A stretch of DNA of 64,000 nucleotides. Source: Syngnathus acus (lineage: Eukaryota > Chordata > Actinopteri > Syngnathiformes > Syngnathidae). The DNA lies in the NCBI RefSeq assembly GCF_901709675.1, contig NC_051106.1:2368001-2432000 (forward strand), read 5' to 3'. Shown here in pieces: positions 13,705 through 25,979 of this stretch; the first letter of the stretch is position 1; each line of letters begins with the position of its first letter. Under the pieces are notes generated by a model. It saw only the letters and a list, made by a program, of their open reading frames with translations. It was not told where the DNA came from and did no database searches. The position numbers and the translations under genes were made by a program.

Positions 13705-13933
13705 TAATATAATATAATATAATATAATATAATATAATATAATATAATATAATATAATATAATATGATATAATAGAATAGAATGTAATATAATGTAATAT
13801 AATGTAATATAATATAATATAATATAATATGACATGATATATGATATAATATAATATAATATGACATGATATATGATATAATATAATATAATATAATATA
13901 ATATAATATAATATAATATAATATAATATAATA
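13705..13933. repeat. ATAAT (5-bp) minisatellite with higher-order units
   Basis: About 230 bp are built from the pentamer AATAT/ATAAT, with interspersed variants: TAGAATAGAATG, repeats of AATGTAATAT, and a longer unit GACATGATATATGATATAAT that appears at 13831 and again at 13863, 32 bp apart. Frames stay open on the minus strand (IILYYI peptides), but this is the simple repeat and not a protein. Confidence 0.95.
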
Positions 13934-16254
13934 GCATTTCCATGATAAATGATATTGTGTTTTGGATCACTATGGTATGTCGTATGAATTTCTTTTTCTT
14001 CAGCCGACTCCCCACAGTTGAGAAACATAACCTACTGCCAGGTCATAAATTAACTGAGGTGAACATTTGTTATTATGGTCAGAAACCACGGAACCCAAGC
14101 CATGAATATAAAATATTAATAATTAATTAATTAAATAATGTTTGGTTATTTTAGTGTGTGTCAAACAACGGGAAGGTTAGTGACATAGAGACGTGTGACG
14201 ACTGGCTTGCCAATATCATAGACAACACTGTTGCTTGAAAAATGCCCAAACTTTTCTTTTAATGTGAGAAATAATAGATTATTATGACTTGGATCAATCA
14301 TCGTCATATTTGTCCCTGCATATTAACAACCCTTGTCCTAACAGGACACCAAGGGCTGAACAGTGCAGCATGTATGACACTATTTAAAGCCTACTTCACT
14401 TTCGATGCCCCCAAGCGAGTTTGGATAGCATTGACGTCGATTTGTTTTTTCTTTGCACTGCGTGAGAGTTTGTTTACGTGAGAGGGATTGGAGTTATAGT
14501 GATCTAAGCAAATTGCAGCAGAAGGTACTTCAGATGGGAATGACTGCGATTAGCGTGCTCTTAAATGTGGAATGTGTTTTTGTTTACGCCGGGCTGCTGA
14601 TCTGTGACTTGATGCGGGGGCGTCCAACAGGCAGGTTAAAATCACTTGCCATGCCGGAGATCATCATCATGAGCTTCCAATTGTCAGCAGTGAGGAATAA
14701 TAAATGCAGCGTACGGCTGACACTCTTAACATCATCCTGTGTGGCTAGCCGCATTCTGTTTGGGTGTACTTTTGTTTTCCCGAGTGGATCATTTCAAAAA
14801 AATACTTCTGTTTATGTGCGTTTGCATGCAGAGATGTTCATTTATTCATAGCGTTGAGCCCTTTCTTAATCTCCGCATCTACACTGGAGAGATATGGTCC
14901 ATAACTCATTAGGAGTCTATTAAATTTTGCTAGTGAGCTCAGTTAGTCAATGAGTGATTATATTTTAGATGAGGACAGCGTCAAGCTCAAGTAAGATTTA
15001 ATTCAGCCTTCCATCCCATGGAACAATTGAGATCTTATCGTGGATTAAAGTGGGGGGATATACATAGCTCCTAATTTAAAATATGCACATCTGTAATTAT
15101 AGATGCCTAAAAAGGCAATGTAACAATTAACAGCCCGCCTGCCCACCCTAAATAAAAACAGCTTTAAAAAACAATTGATCACACCGGTAGCACGATTCGA
15201 ATCGGAAACACGTCTCTAAAGAGGTCTTGAGAAAGATGAAGAGAGGCTGGTGAAGAGGAGGCACGAAAGAAGTAAAGAGGAAACAGGAAGTTGGGGAGTG
15301 CTGAATAGGGGGAGCCATGGTAATCAGGTGACAGCGTGACAAAGTTGTGCTTGTTCAAATGGAAATCTTCCCAGACTTCCTCCTTCTTGGCCCCCTCCAG
15401 CCCACTGCGAATGCTAAGCTCCAGCTTCTGAAGTGGCAACACTTGAGATGGTGAAAGTGACAACATCTTAACATAAGCTGAAGGGCTAAAGTGAAAGTCA
15501 GTACAACAACCCCCCCCCCAAACCAACTTCTCATCTTCCCCACATTCCTCACTCCCTCGATGTCAGCCATCTTGCCTGCTCCACCCCACTAAGGTGATAT
15601 CCCACCATGTAATATACTTAGATTGAAGAATGGGGTCCCAAAAAAAAAAAAAAGTTTCACTGTTACCGTTGCTTCTTCCATCCACTTTGAGCCATAGGTG
15701 GCACCAAGCAGAACTGGAGGCATGTAATCCGTCCAAATCCAGCCTCTTCCGAGGAGCGTTAAACCAGGAATGTTGTGTGTGGGTCACTGGATTAGACAGA
15801 ATTCATGGTGGTAGCTTGGCTGGAGAGGTGGAATTTGAGGAGTATGGAAAAGAGAGAGGAGTCTCAACTGCTTTTGTATTAAAATGAGCTAACCAGGTGG
15901 TCTCCCTCCCTAAAATGGACACAGTGTGTCAAGTAATCTGAAAAGCCTCGGGTGTTTGTTGCTCATTGGACAGAAGCTTGCTAAAAAGAGGGAGCGAGAG
16001 AAAAAAAAAAGGAGAGATGGGTGGGATGGGGGCTGGCCATTGAGGCCTCAGTGAAATGTCTGTCAGGCTTGGTTTACCACAATCACAGCAGTGATTAGCC
16101 CCCTTTTGATGACAGGTTTAGTTTTCTGTCCATTGGTAAGAAAGTGAGAATGGACAGGGGGGGGGGGGTTTGGGCGAATGAGGTTACTTTGCTTTGGGGA
16201 CTCGGCGCGGTGGGCGTTTACACGCACACGAAAAAAGGGTGGGCTTCGGATGGA
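13934..16254. other. No gene recognised; unique non-coding sequence
   Basis: The longest non-repeat open frame in the area, 132 codons on the plus strand at 14453-14851, has no recognisable domain, signal peptide or splice context. The stretch 14600-14720 (CACTTGCCATGCCGG onward) is repeat-free. A C run (15510-15518) and A runs (15639-15652, 16000-16009) interrupt the sequence. Confidence 0.5.
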
Positions 16255-16711
16255 TGTATTAATGTCGTGTACCGGGGAGCTCCTACGTAATTTCCCAGCG
16301 GGTCGCGGGGTCAGGTTTGTATTTAGTTAGTGGTAATGATCTCGTTAGGGATCTGAATGGACCACCGTCTAAGCCCATTGAGGGGAGCGAGTGTGCCTCC
16401 CCATCCCCCACCCCTGCCTCCCTTGTGTGGGCTTACACAGCCCGTGAACTGTGATTAATGGACTTCCAGGGCTTAATAACTTGCAAAACAGTATTAAACA
16501 AGGGAGGCCCCGGGACAATCGGCGAGGCTACCCAGGCGGAGTAGGAGGCGGCTGTAAACAGTGCCGGGCAACAATTGCAATGCATGGAATTACCCGAGAC
16601 GGGCCACTCACAATGCTACAGCTGGCTAGTGGCAGGGAGCCAGGCCTGGGAGAAAGCTCCACTGGTGCTTCCAGGTGGCCCAGCGCAGGCCAAGCCTTTT
16701 CAGTTTGGTAA
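16255..16711. promoter_or_regulatory. Candidate conserved non-coding block
   Basis: This stretch is free of microsatellites and contains several CpG words (GGTCGCGGGG, CCCGAGACGGG, AATCGGCGAGG) among AT-rich homeodomain-like sites (TGATTAATGG, GTTAGTGGTAATGATC). That mixture is typical of long-range developmental enhancers. A TTTG|GTAAGTG donor-like site ends the block at about 16706, and an 86-codon plus-strand frame (16451-16711) reads up to it, so a lone exon is an alternative. I do not recognise the peptide. Confidence 0.3.
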
Positions 16712-19700
16712 GTGTTAAAAAAATAGAAGGGGAGAAAGGCTACGTTTGTGATTGGGAGACAGTGAGAGGAAGCCATTGAGCGGAGACAAGAAAGAGATTA
16801 AAGAGCACAGAGAGTGATAAGCAGATAATGGAGGAACACATTCAATGGAACAAGTAATCCTTGACATGCAAGCGCAAATATGAAGCCCTTTGTTTCTTGT
16901 GTCTAATTCAAGACAGAATGTGCATAGAGGCAAAGCGAGAATAGCCAAGACAGATACAACACACTCATCTGTCTAAGTGTGCATACATACCATTTCGCCC
17001 CCCCATATTCTTCTGCCCCACCCCCGTGCCCTCTTGTGTGCAAACAGCATGGAGTCATGAGTACTGATGTGTTCAGACCACCCTCCACTCTCTTGTATGG
17101 CCATTTAATGTTTAGACATGCACCATTTCTAGCATTTTAAAAGACTCACGAACACACACAAAGTACATCAAATGAGTCGGTTTTACAACGAAATCTTGAA
17201 TTGTACTGAAAATTTGAAACTGCAGCAAGTTCAGAGAGTTTGTGGTGCTGCCAAATTATACCAAAGGCTTAAAAAGGGGTGTGTTCAAATATTGTTACAA
17301 ATAAATTTTGATTTTTTTCCCCCCCACAAGCGAGACCTGTCGTTTGATAAAATAAAATGATCCAAATGAATAATCAGTTTATATTGTAAATAAAATAGAT
17401 ATAACTAGACAGAAAAGCTTAGCTGTTGGTTTTGTTCAACACTTGTTCTCTCCTGAGTGTTTGTCTTCTCTTAACTGGGTCTCATCTCCAAATGTATGAC
17501 ACTGGGGTCATCCTAATCTTCTTGCAGTGCAGATTAGGGATAACTGGCACAAAAGATCACTCCAGCATACAAGTGCAACATAGCTCCAAAATATTTGCCC
17601 AAACCCTTTACCCGTTAATCAGGTTACTGAGCACCAATCCGGTGCTCCCTCCAAAATGAAAACACATCCAAATCGTTTGATGAATTATATACGAAAATAC
17701 AATTTATGATGGAATACTGTGATTAGTCATATCAGTAATACTTTTTAATTCATTTTCTCATCTTAATTATTTTCTTTATTTCTTATGTAGTGAATCTGCA
17801 AAACCTTCGAATTGAATCCAATCGCTCCAAATGTATTCATGATTACGACATTTAATGCATGTGTGGGCTAGGCGTGCTGCTGTGTTATCTTTCTATCTGC
17901 CTCTCTCTCTCATCACAGCTGCTGCAGATCTCCCCCCCCCCCTTCCCTCATCCCCCAATACAGCTTCACCCTCTCCCGCTTGTGGGAGCAAAGGGGGCCG
18001 CGGGGGCCTTGGCCCTGACGAGGCCGAGAGGGGATCCACCGCTGTGCTAAGCCTCTGGCTCCCTGCTCCCTTCCCACCTCGCCGCGTCATGAATAATGGA
18101 AGAGGGAAATACATTTATCTTTTAATAGCCTCGAAGCTGAGAGCGTTCAGTCTAGCCCGTATAGCGCCACAGTACAGGGCTGAGGGCTCTGAGCGCCCCA
18201 CCCCAGCCGTGATTGTCTCTGCTCCTTTTGAAGTAAGGTGCTTCTTAGTGTCCTAGAGATGGCTAATCAGGCTTGATTTTGGATGGGTCAGGCCACCCTT
18301 TGAAAAGGGCCCCCCCCCCCCCCCCCCCCCGTTTGACTCAGGAGGGTTGTGCTTACGGTCTGTGAAAGAATTACTACAATTTCATCACGGCTGTGTTTGG
18401 AATTGAAGCATAAAAAATAAGAAGAAAACAGAGAGAGAATCTTCGTCAGAGTAAGATTGTGTTAGTTTGCCCACAAGGTTATTTTTTATTTCTCTTTGTG
18501 TGTTAATCAGCAGGGAGACACAAAAACAGCTCAATCATTTTTTTACAAATGTTTGTGAAAATGCAGGCTTCTCTCAGCGGGATTTTATTTGCTTGTATGG
18601 ATCAAAGAATACATGTGTTGTGTTTTTACAGTGGTGGTAAAAATAAAAATAGAACTTGACACAAATGTAAAACATCCACTGTAATTTTAATTTGCACCCA
18701 AACCAGCATATACAAAAACTATGCATCGCTCAGATTATTGTCATCAGTTAATCACCATCATGTTGACGTCATCTTTCTTTAGTGGGAAAGACTGGTCCCA
18801 CTCAATCACAGGGAATATATTGACAAACAATTCACACTTACAATCTAACTAAGAGCAAATTTAGAGTCTTAGGGAAAAAAAAAAATAAATTGTTCAATTT
18901 CTTGTGGGGCGCTCTTTGAAACTTGATTTTAATTTGTTTTAATTCATTCATTTTAATTTCACTTGCATTTTAATTTTGGTGGCACACTCTTTAGTTTCAT
19001 AAAAATGATAAACATTATAAATAAATTTTCTTTGAGACTGGTTGTGGGAAATCATAACATTATTATATTTTTATATTCTATATATATTATTATTTGTATT
19101 CACTTTTTATATCATTTAAAAATAACCACAGTTTCTTTTCAATTAACAGTTCTCAAAATAATTTCCATAGTTTACTTTAATCATAGGATGCCTGTATTTC
19201 TGAGATACATTTTCAGTCAAAATTAAGTTCTGATCAATTCATTCTCCATTCCTAAAAAAGGAAGGAACACTCACTGACGCTGACGCCCCTTTTATCAGCC
19301 AACAATAACAAGTTGAAGCACACACTTGCCCAACATGCCCTCTCCTGCAAGCAATCATACACACTCACATGTGCACACTCTCAGCGGTCAAGCAGCCCAG
19401 AGCTCGCGGTGTCACGCGTCAGTTGCCCGTCATCGGGACCAGGCCTTGCTAAAGCCGCGACCGACGGCGCTGGGTCCAGGCCAGCGTCTCCTCAACTCCC
19501 CGGCTCTGCTCTATGGAAAGCAGAGAATCTGAAAGCGCCATTTATCATCACTTGTGTGGGCAGCATCACCACGGCAACGCTCTGGCTGGCAAATGCCACC
19601 GCTGTGAATACTAATGAGGCTCTTGGCAGGCCTGCGTTGGCGTCAGTGGGTCCAGGATTTTACTATACGTGTGTGTTTGTGTGTGCATGAGTGCGTGCTT

Positions 19701-21599
19701 GGCTCTTGGAGTAGAGGTAAACAGTCCAAAGGAAATCAATTAAGTGTTTCCACAGCGTTTGGCAAGCGCTCTAATCTTCGACAGCACATTTTAAAATAAG
19801 GGCAAAATCTGCCTTTAATGCATTCTGCATGACAATAAACAAGCGGCGACAATAAACAGTCGAGCACAGCCATGCATGACTAAGTCCTCCAGTCTCTACT
19901 TTGAGAAAACACAACGGAATTTTCCAGTTCTTCACCCCCCCCCCCCCCCATCACGGAAAATAAATTATCTTCACAAAGGTTTACTGTATTTTATTATTAC
20001 AATTGCTGTGTACATTGTCACAAATGGGTATATAGTAGGAGTAAATTTAGTTTGTACAATCTAATATAATCTAAAAAAGGGCACAAAAGCAATATTTATG
20101 AGAATATTTAAACATTTTCTTCATGGATAAAAAAAAAATCATAGTTGAAAGTACACACTTGACATTGCAGACAAATTACAGGTATCTGGAAAATTACGTC
20201 AAAAATGTTTTTCTTTAGACAGGTGTTGTGAGGCTCAGTGTTTTTGTTTTATTCTTTGGCAGAAGGGTACCGGTGATGGCAAAGATGACCATAGAACCAA
20301 AAAATAAATAAAAAAATTACAGTTACCTTGCAGATGCTAGCATACAAAACATGTACCGGAAAGCATAAGGGCTAATGATTAGCATGAAAAAGATTAAATT
20401 AAGTTGCACACTTTTTATGAGTGCATATACTTGAATATGTATATAATAATTCCTGCAATATTGCTAAAATACAAACATCTTTCTATTACTTCTTCATAGT
20501 GTCTGTTAGGCATGTTCAAAGGTGTTGTTTAATTGTTATTTATTTTTTTACCATATGGTGGTTACCTTCTCTTTGTATGACAGCTATGAATATCAAACTA
20601 TTTTCTATTTAATGATTTAATAATGCACTTTATTCTGTTCCGTTATATTTTATTTGGTTATTGACATAATATCTTCACATTGTTACCACATTGTGATTCT
20701 TATGTAGTAAATAGAAAGGCTCGAATCAATATTATTTGATTTAGCATGGAGCTAAGCCATTTTTAGGAGTAACGCATCCAGTACCTTTTATATTACTTGT
20801 TACTTGCATTTGCCTCTTGTTGGTCAAAATCCGTTTTGAGATTCTGCTGTTAGGAACTGACACCATAAGTGTGTTTTTGAGAACAAAGCTGTTTGTGCGC
20901 ATGTGAACTGGAGGTGTTTGGACACCCGATGCTCGCTCATCCTTACAAAGTGACTTATTAGCGTTAATTGGGGAGGACAGTTCAAACAAGCCCACAGTAA
21001 TGGCAGTCGCACAAGCGTGACATGAGTATAGAGAGGCAGGCAGTACCGGGTGTTCGTCCCAGTTTTACGGCCCTCATCTCCGTGCCCTCCTCCCCCCGGA
21101 GCCCGTCCTGGTTGTCCCTGGCCCCCGGCCTGGTCCTGCAAAGTGGCCACAGAGTGGGCTCTTTGTCTGAACATGGCCATTAGCAGTCAGTGGACTTCAG
21201 AAATGTGAGCGGGACAAGGCAGTGGACAGAGGCACAGACAGAAAGACGGCTGTCTGAGACACTTAGGGCCGGCACAAAGGAGGAGCTGCTGAAGCATTAG
21301 GAGCGTGATCTGCATAGAATCCAGACCTGCCTCCTCTTGCGTGAGCACTCCAAGTCGTGCTCAGGCACACATCCGCACATTATGCGAAAAAATCCCTGAC
21401 CTGTTATTGAAGCAGACACACACACAAGACTGCTCACAGAATATGCTCCATTAGTAGCTCCATTAGCTTCTGCAGGGGGATGCACTGAAACCACAACATG
21501 ATCTGAAAGGCGTGCTCCCAACTCTCAAGTTAATGATGAATCAAATAGTTATACGTCGACATTGAGGCCTCTTCTTGCAAAATGCTTCAAACTAATACT
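16712..21599. other. No gene recognised; mostly unique non-coding sequence
   Basis: No exon or intact transposon is recognised. The GC-rich segment at about 17920-18250 mixes CpG words with ATGAATAATGG and CATTTATCTTTTAATAGCC, and may be a regulatory block. It contains a C run, and a second of 21 C lies at 18310-18330. The part from 18840 to 20720 is AT-rich and featureless. The segment 20990-21320 is GC-richer, with short frames on the minus strand and no motifs. Confidence 0.5.
18310..18330. repeat. Poly-C run
   Basis: Twenty-one consecutive C follow AAAAGGG. It is one of several long C or G homopolymers in the window (also 2927-2944 and 57562-57578). Its true length is uncertain in any assembly. 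Confidence 0.8.
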
Positions 21600-22010
21600 T
21601 AGCATGTGTTTTTTTAAAATTTTTTATCTCCCCTGAAACATGCTAATTCCAATGATTATTCTGTGCCATAATAGCAGCAATTATAGCCAATATAAAGTAT
21701 AAGCACCAATTACAAACTGGTTATTATCTTAAGCATTTAGTGTGGGGAGTGTGAAATAATAAGCTACCATTCAATAACCTTTGCTCAGAAAACTTATTGC
21801 ATAATGCCTGAGTAATTAGCGCAGATGAGTTGCCTTTACTCTGTTCGCTAACCTGTATTGCAGCTTATTGCTCGCATTGCGCAATTGCTTTGAGCAGATA
21901 CGGCATTGGAATGATTCCCTCTTTGGAAGTAATATGCGACAGCTTTAAGTGAAGTACTCTTCAATTCTCACATTATATGTTTTCCTATTTCACTGTGTCA
22001 AATAAGCTAC
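21600..22010. promoter_or_regulatory. Candidate conserved non-coding block rich in homeodomain-type sites
   Basis: Within about 400 bp there are many ATTA/TAAT cores in varied contexts: GCTAATTCC, AATGATTATT, GCAATTATAGCC, CCAATTAC and AGTAATTAGCG (TAATTA at 21813-21818). There are also CTTATTGC and GCGCAATTGC words and no simple repeat. This is the look of an ancient developmental enhancer. The call is inference from motif density; no alignment is available. Confidence 0.3.
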
Positions 22011-22633
22011 ATGCGCTCAGTAGATGAGGGGAGCACAATCTAATGAGATTCAATATAATAAATGTATCAACTAGTCTGTCTTTACATAATAAGGTCCAAA
22101 ATAATAACGTCCAGCTCGATGACTGATTGAAAACCTCTCAGTGAAACTTTGCCAGTTTGTCTCGAATGATTGCTCTCCTAATAACTACCAGACAGGAGTA
22201 GAAGAATATTTCATGTATCCCGAATGGTTTCTTGTTCTCATCTTCTTTTAGCCACACTCACATATAACCTCAACATATTTCACAAAGCCTGAGCTAGTTT
22301 CAACTGGTAAGTGTGCAAGAGTGCAAATAGAGAAGGTCATAGCGATAGAGTCTAGATCAAGCCACTTACTACTGATGTGTGCAAAAAAGGTATTCATTGA
22401 AAGTTTTTTTTTTACTATTATAACACTATAACATAAAATGAAGATGTTTTTCATTGGACTATTCATAAATGGTGAAGTAAGAACAACACATGAGAAAGCT
22501 ACATATATACACAATAATGACTATATTGTTAAATTCAGAGCATCCTAGAGTGTCAATCAAACTAACCATGGCAAATCTATAGCTATATTATGCCCAAAAA
22601 ATAAAATGTGAGGGAATCATAAATTCATTTGAG

Positions 22634-22647
22634 AATATCAATGAAGA
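22634..22647 (+). repeat. Target site duplication of the SINE, left copy
   Basis: AATATCAATGAAGA occurs here and again at 23011-23024, immediately outside the SINE. A perfect 14-bp direct repeat marks a fairly recent LINE-mediated insertion and fixes the element's borders. Confidence 0.9.
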
Positions 22648-23010
22648 AGGCGGCTCGGTGGCGGACTGGGTAGCACGTCCACCTCACAGTTAGGAGGGTG
22701 CGGGTTCGATTCCACCTCCGGCCCTCCCTGTGTGGAGTTTGCATGTTCTCCCCGGACCCGCGTGGGTTTTCTCCGGGCACTCCGGTTTCCTCCCACATCC
22801 CAAAAACATGCTTGGTAGGCCGATTGAAGACTCCAAATTGTCCCTAGATGTGAGTGCGAGTGCAAATGGTTGTTTGTCTCTGTGTGCCCTGCGATTGGCT
22901 GGCAACCGGTTCAGGGTGTCCCCCGCCTACTACCCGATGACGGCTGGGATAGGCTCCAGCACACCCGCGACCCCCGTGGGGACTAAGCGGTTCAGAAAAT
23001 GGATGGATGG
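22648..23010 (+). mobile_element. tRNA-derived SINE (AFC-like), full length
   Basis: The 363-bp element begins at GGCGGCTCGGTGG and has a tRNA-like head with an internal Pol III promoter: a box A-like GGGTAGCACGTCC and a box B GGTTCGATTCC spaced as in tRNA genes. The body follows the fish-wide consensus (TGGAGTTTGCATGTTCTCC, GGTTTTCTCCGGG, TCCTCCCACATCCC, GGCTGGGATAGGCTCCAGC), and it ends in GGATGGATGG. A 14-bp target duplication flanks it, so it looks complete and relatively young. It codes for no protein; peptides read from either strand are spurious. Transposition would rely on a partner LINE sharing the 3' tail. Confidence 0.9.
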
Positions 23011-23024
23011 AATATCAATGAAGA

Positions 23025-25584
23025 TTGTAAATCATTTCACCAGCTATTGGGCAATTGGTATAAACAACAGGTGGAAAAGACGCAATAAGCAGGAAAACCT
23101 CCATTTAAGAATTTAGTGAGAAAAAAAAGAATTGTATGTGGAGGCTATACACACTACTGAGCCATGCATATTTTAAGTTGTTGACACAGCTCGTGGTTTA
23201 ATTTTTAACACTTTACTTTTGAATAGGATTCTGTTTACAGAATATTTGATTCAGTAAGAAGTATTGACTTTATCTCGATGAGCAATGCATACAAACATGC
23301 ATGCGTGAAATAAAAATCCATTCTTAAACATAAAACATACATCTAATGACATCTAATGGCAGTAGTTCTCAGTGTAAGCATGTGTGGGCGTATGTATGCG
23401 TGTGTGTTTTCTGAAACACGAACGCAGGCTGGATCACAAGATGTGAATCAAAGCGGTGGGCCGCCATTGGAAATGTCTCCTCACAGCGGGAGGTTGTGGG
23501 ATTGTGGTCTCATCCCAACTCTCTTTGAATGTCAGCCTCACTAACAGGGCAGTGAGCCTCCATGGCAGTGCCTTCAACACAGCTCCAACTTTCAACTTTG
23601 GGTCTTTAATTCCATCCCCACCCCCACCCCCTTTTGCTCAGCTCTCGGTGGTAAAGAAGATGACAGACGTGCAGGACTGTTACACAGAGACCATCCTAGA
23701 AATTGATAGGCGACACGTAGGTGGGGCATGCGTAGAGGTGAGCATGGGGTCAGGGCGTATTATTTAGGCAAATTTGCTTTCTCCTCACGATAACACAACA
23801 GAACTTGTCGCCTAACGCCGCACGAGGTAGCGCCACAGCTGAGCACAACAGCTTTACACATAAATCAAGCACGGCTCAACACACTGGGCCTGCTTAATAG
23901 ATGTTTAACTAAACCACCTCATTTGAAACAGTTTGACCCCAGTTCGCTAAAACACAATGTGAGAACTCCCTGAGGATTAGGCCCTGACCTCACAGGGGAA
24001 TGAAGGGAAAGGCCCCACATTGGCTATAAAAGGAGACAGCCATTGTGTTGTCCAGGCATGGGGGAGGACAGTGCGAGTGAGATACATACCAGTGGGTGGA
24101 GATAGCCTTGTTATAACGACATCTTGATGGAGCATCTTTCCCACCCACCGGAGCAGCACTGGCTCTGTATGTATTTTAATGAGGCTTTGTGTCCGCCCCT
24201 ATGCAGCCCCTCTGCTGACAGGGAACGTGTTAGCAACATGCTCAGGCTTTGTCACAGCACCCTATCACATAATTGACTGGTCAACGAGATGGATTCTCCA
24301 CACTCTATGCGTGTGTGCCTCCGGATACGCGATGATGTAAATAGCGGGTGACCTTTCACAGACATTGCTGGCACGGCTTGTGAAGCTGCTGAGGTGAACT
24401 TAGGCTTTTCAAGACCTCTGCATGACTGTACTAAGACTCGGTAAAACTTGAGTAGCCCACCCCCCACCACACCACCAAACAAATTGACAATTTTCAAGTG
24501 CGACAACAGCGACACTTGAAACATTTGTCCTGAAGATATATTTGCCTTTCATATTAGGAGTTGAGAATGTGAGTCTTTTCATTCCTAATTGCTTCTATTG
24601 AGAACAAGTGAATGTGTTCATCACATTGGGTGTGATGGGAGGCAGTTTTGAAGCAGGGCTAGAGGATCCAATTGTGTACCAGGATGCAATTCAGTTTTTT
24701 TTTCCGTAACCAACCATGATCAGGGGAACTGCAAGGACCAGAGCCTCTCCATTCTCTATTGTGTGTTTAAATAGAATGTTAATGAATGGATGGCGTGCAT
24801 ATTAAAATGCAGACCTACTTTTAGCCCCCTGCCAGACTGCTGTGGCATGTTGGGGAAAGATACTGAAGCAATTCCATCCATTTGTAGTGATGTGTGCTTT
24901 CTCTTGCTTTAAGGATTACAAGACTGTCCAGCCAGGGTGAGAGAAGGATTAAGCAGGTTAGAAAGTGTGGTGGGTGGCTTTTGAAGGTAAATGAGTGATT
25001 TTTAAGTACGGTTGGGCGGGTGAAGCTTTAGCCCTGGAAGCATAGCGGCTCATTTAGGGCGCACCCAATGACCCAGCCCCTCTCAACGGCTCTCGGAAGT
25101 GCTTGGTTTTTGTTCGGAGGACAGCTGCGCAGTCCCCGTTTGTCTCCCTGTGCCTTTTGATTGGCCTGGCAACATGGAGGAGGACGTGAGCAGCCATTGT
25201 TTCAAACAGAACCTGGCATGCTATCAGCCAGGAGATTTGCCTGGACAAAGTCAACAAAGAGAGGAGCCAGATGAACAACATGCAGAAACAGCCTTCAAAT
25301 GAGACAAGCATCCGTACACAAGCTCTAAGCCACATTGAAAATAGCAACACAATAGGCATCACTCATGTTGGGAGTCAGTCATTTTGTTGTCGAGGGCTAT
25401 ACCCCGTGTGCCAAAATGGACTACTTCACAGCATCCAGTGGGCGGGATCACCTGTAGATTACGATGCAGATTCATAGCGTGTCCACAAACATCCTTTGTT
25501 TTGTTTGGTCCTGTGTTTTAGTTAGACTTTCAAAACTAATTTACATCTTTGTACACACAGTGTGCATTCTATTCGGTTTATATA
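23025..25584. other. No gene recognised; unique non-coding sequence
   Basis: There is no exon, RNA gene or complete element in these 2.5 kb. Frames of up to about 100 codons occur on both strands without motifs. A GAAG|GTAAATGAG donor-like site at about 24987 lacks supporting context. Confidence 0.5.
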
Positions 25585-25586
25585 TA

Positions 25587-25906
25587 CAGTGATCCCTCGC
25601 TACTTCGCGTTTCGTTTATCGCGGCTTCGCTACATCGCGGATTTTTTTTCCAAATTAAATAAAACATTTAAAAGTCAAAATCAAACTTCTAAATTGAGGA
25701 AACATGTGTCTAACCTTTAGGACAATGTAGTATTGTTCCAAATGTTCGTTTACATTCCTTTAGAAGTCCGTTTTCGCGTGAATTAGCATCTTTCCGCTAA
25801 CTTATTAGCCTGCCCAGTACTTCTTGTTGGTGACCGTACTTCGCAGATTTCACTTATCGCGGGTGTTTTTTGGAACCAATTATCCGCGATAAACGAGGGA
25901 TTACTG
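25587..25906 (+). mobile_element. Tigger/pogo-like non-autonomous DNA transposon, copy B
   Basis: This 320-bp copy has the same ends as the element at 5479-5809 (CAGTGATCCCTCG... to ...CGAGGGATTACTG) and the same TA target duplication. The bodies match almost base for base. They differ by small indels around the internal CGCGTG...GAATTAGC part, where copy A has an extra TTAGCACGATCG-like segment, and by single substitutions. The left TA lies in a short TATATA tract. There is no transposase frame. Confidence 0.8.
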
Positions 25907-25979
25907 TAATTATTGAATCATTTAGTTTGTTTATTGTTAGTGGTAACATCTCCCATAGCAATTTTCACACCTCGCAATG

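Noticed and set aside
13568-14028. Minus-strand frames of about 100 codons rich in I, L and Y
   Set aside because: They are composed of the ATAAT minisatellite.
14453-14851. 132-codon plus-strand frame outside repeats
   Set aside because: No recognisable domain, no splice or promoter context and unremarkable composition. A frame of this length is expected by chance in 64 kb.
17855-18256. 133-codon plus-strand frame
   Set aside because: Much of it crosses a GC-rich, C-run-containing segment with few possible stops (proline- and serine-rich peptide). No motif or splice support.
22648-22720. Possible tRNA gene (box A and box B present)
   Set aside because: The tRNA-like head is continuous with the SINE body and tail and is flanked by a SINE target duplication, so it is part of a retroposon.
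22638-23116. Frames of up to 128 codons on both strands
   Set aside because: They lie within the tRNA-derived SINE, whose conserved body is known to be non-coding.
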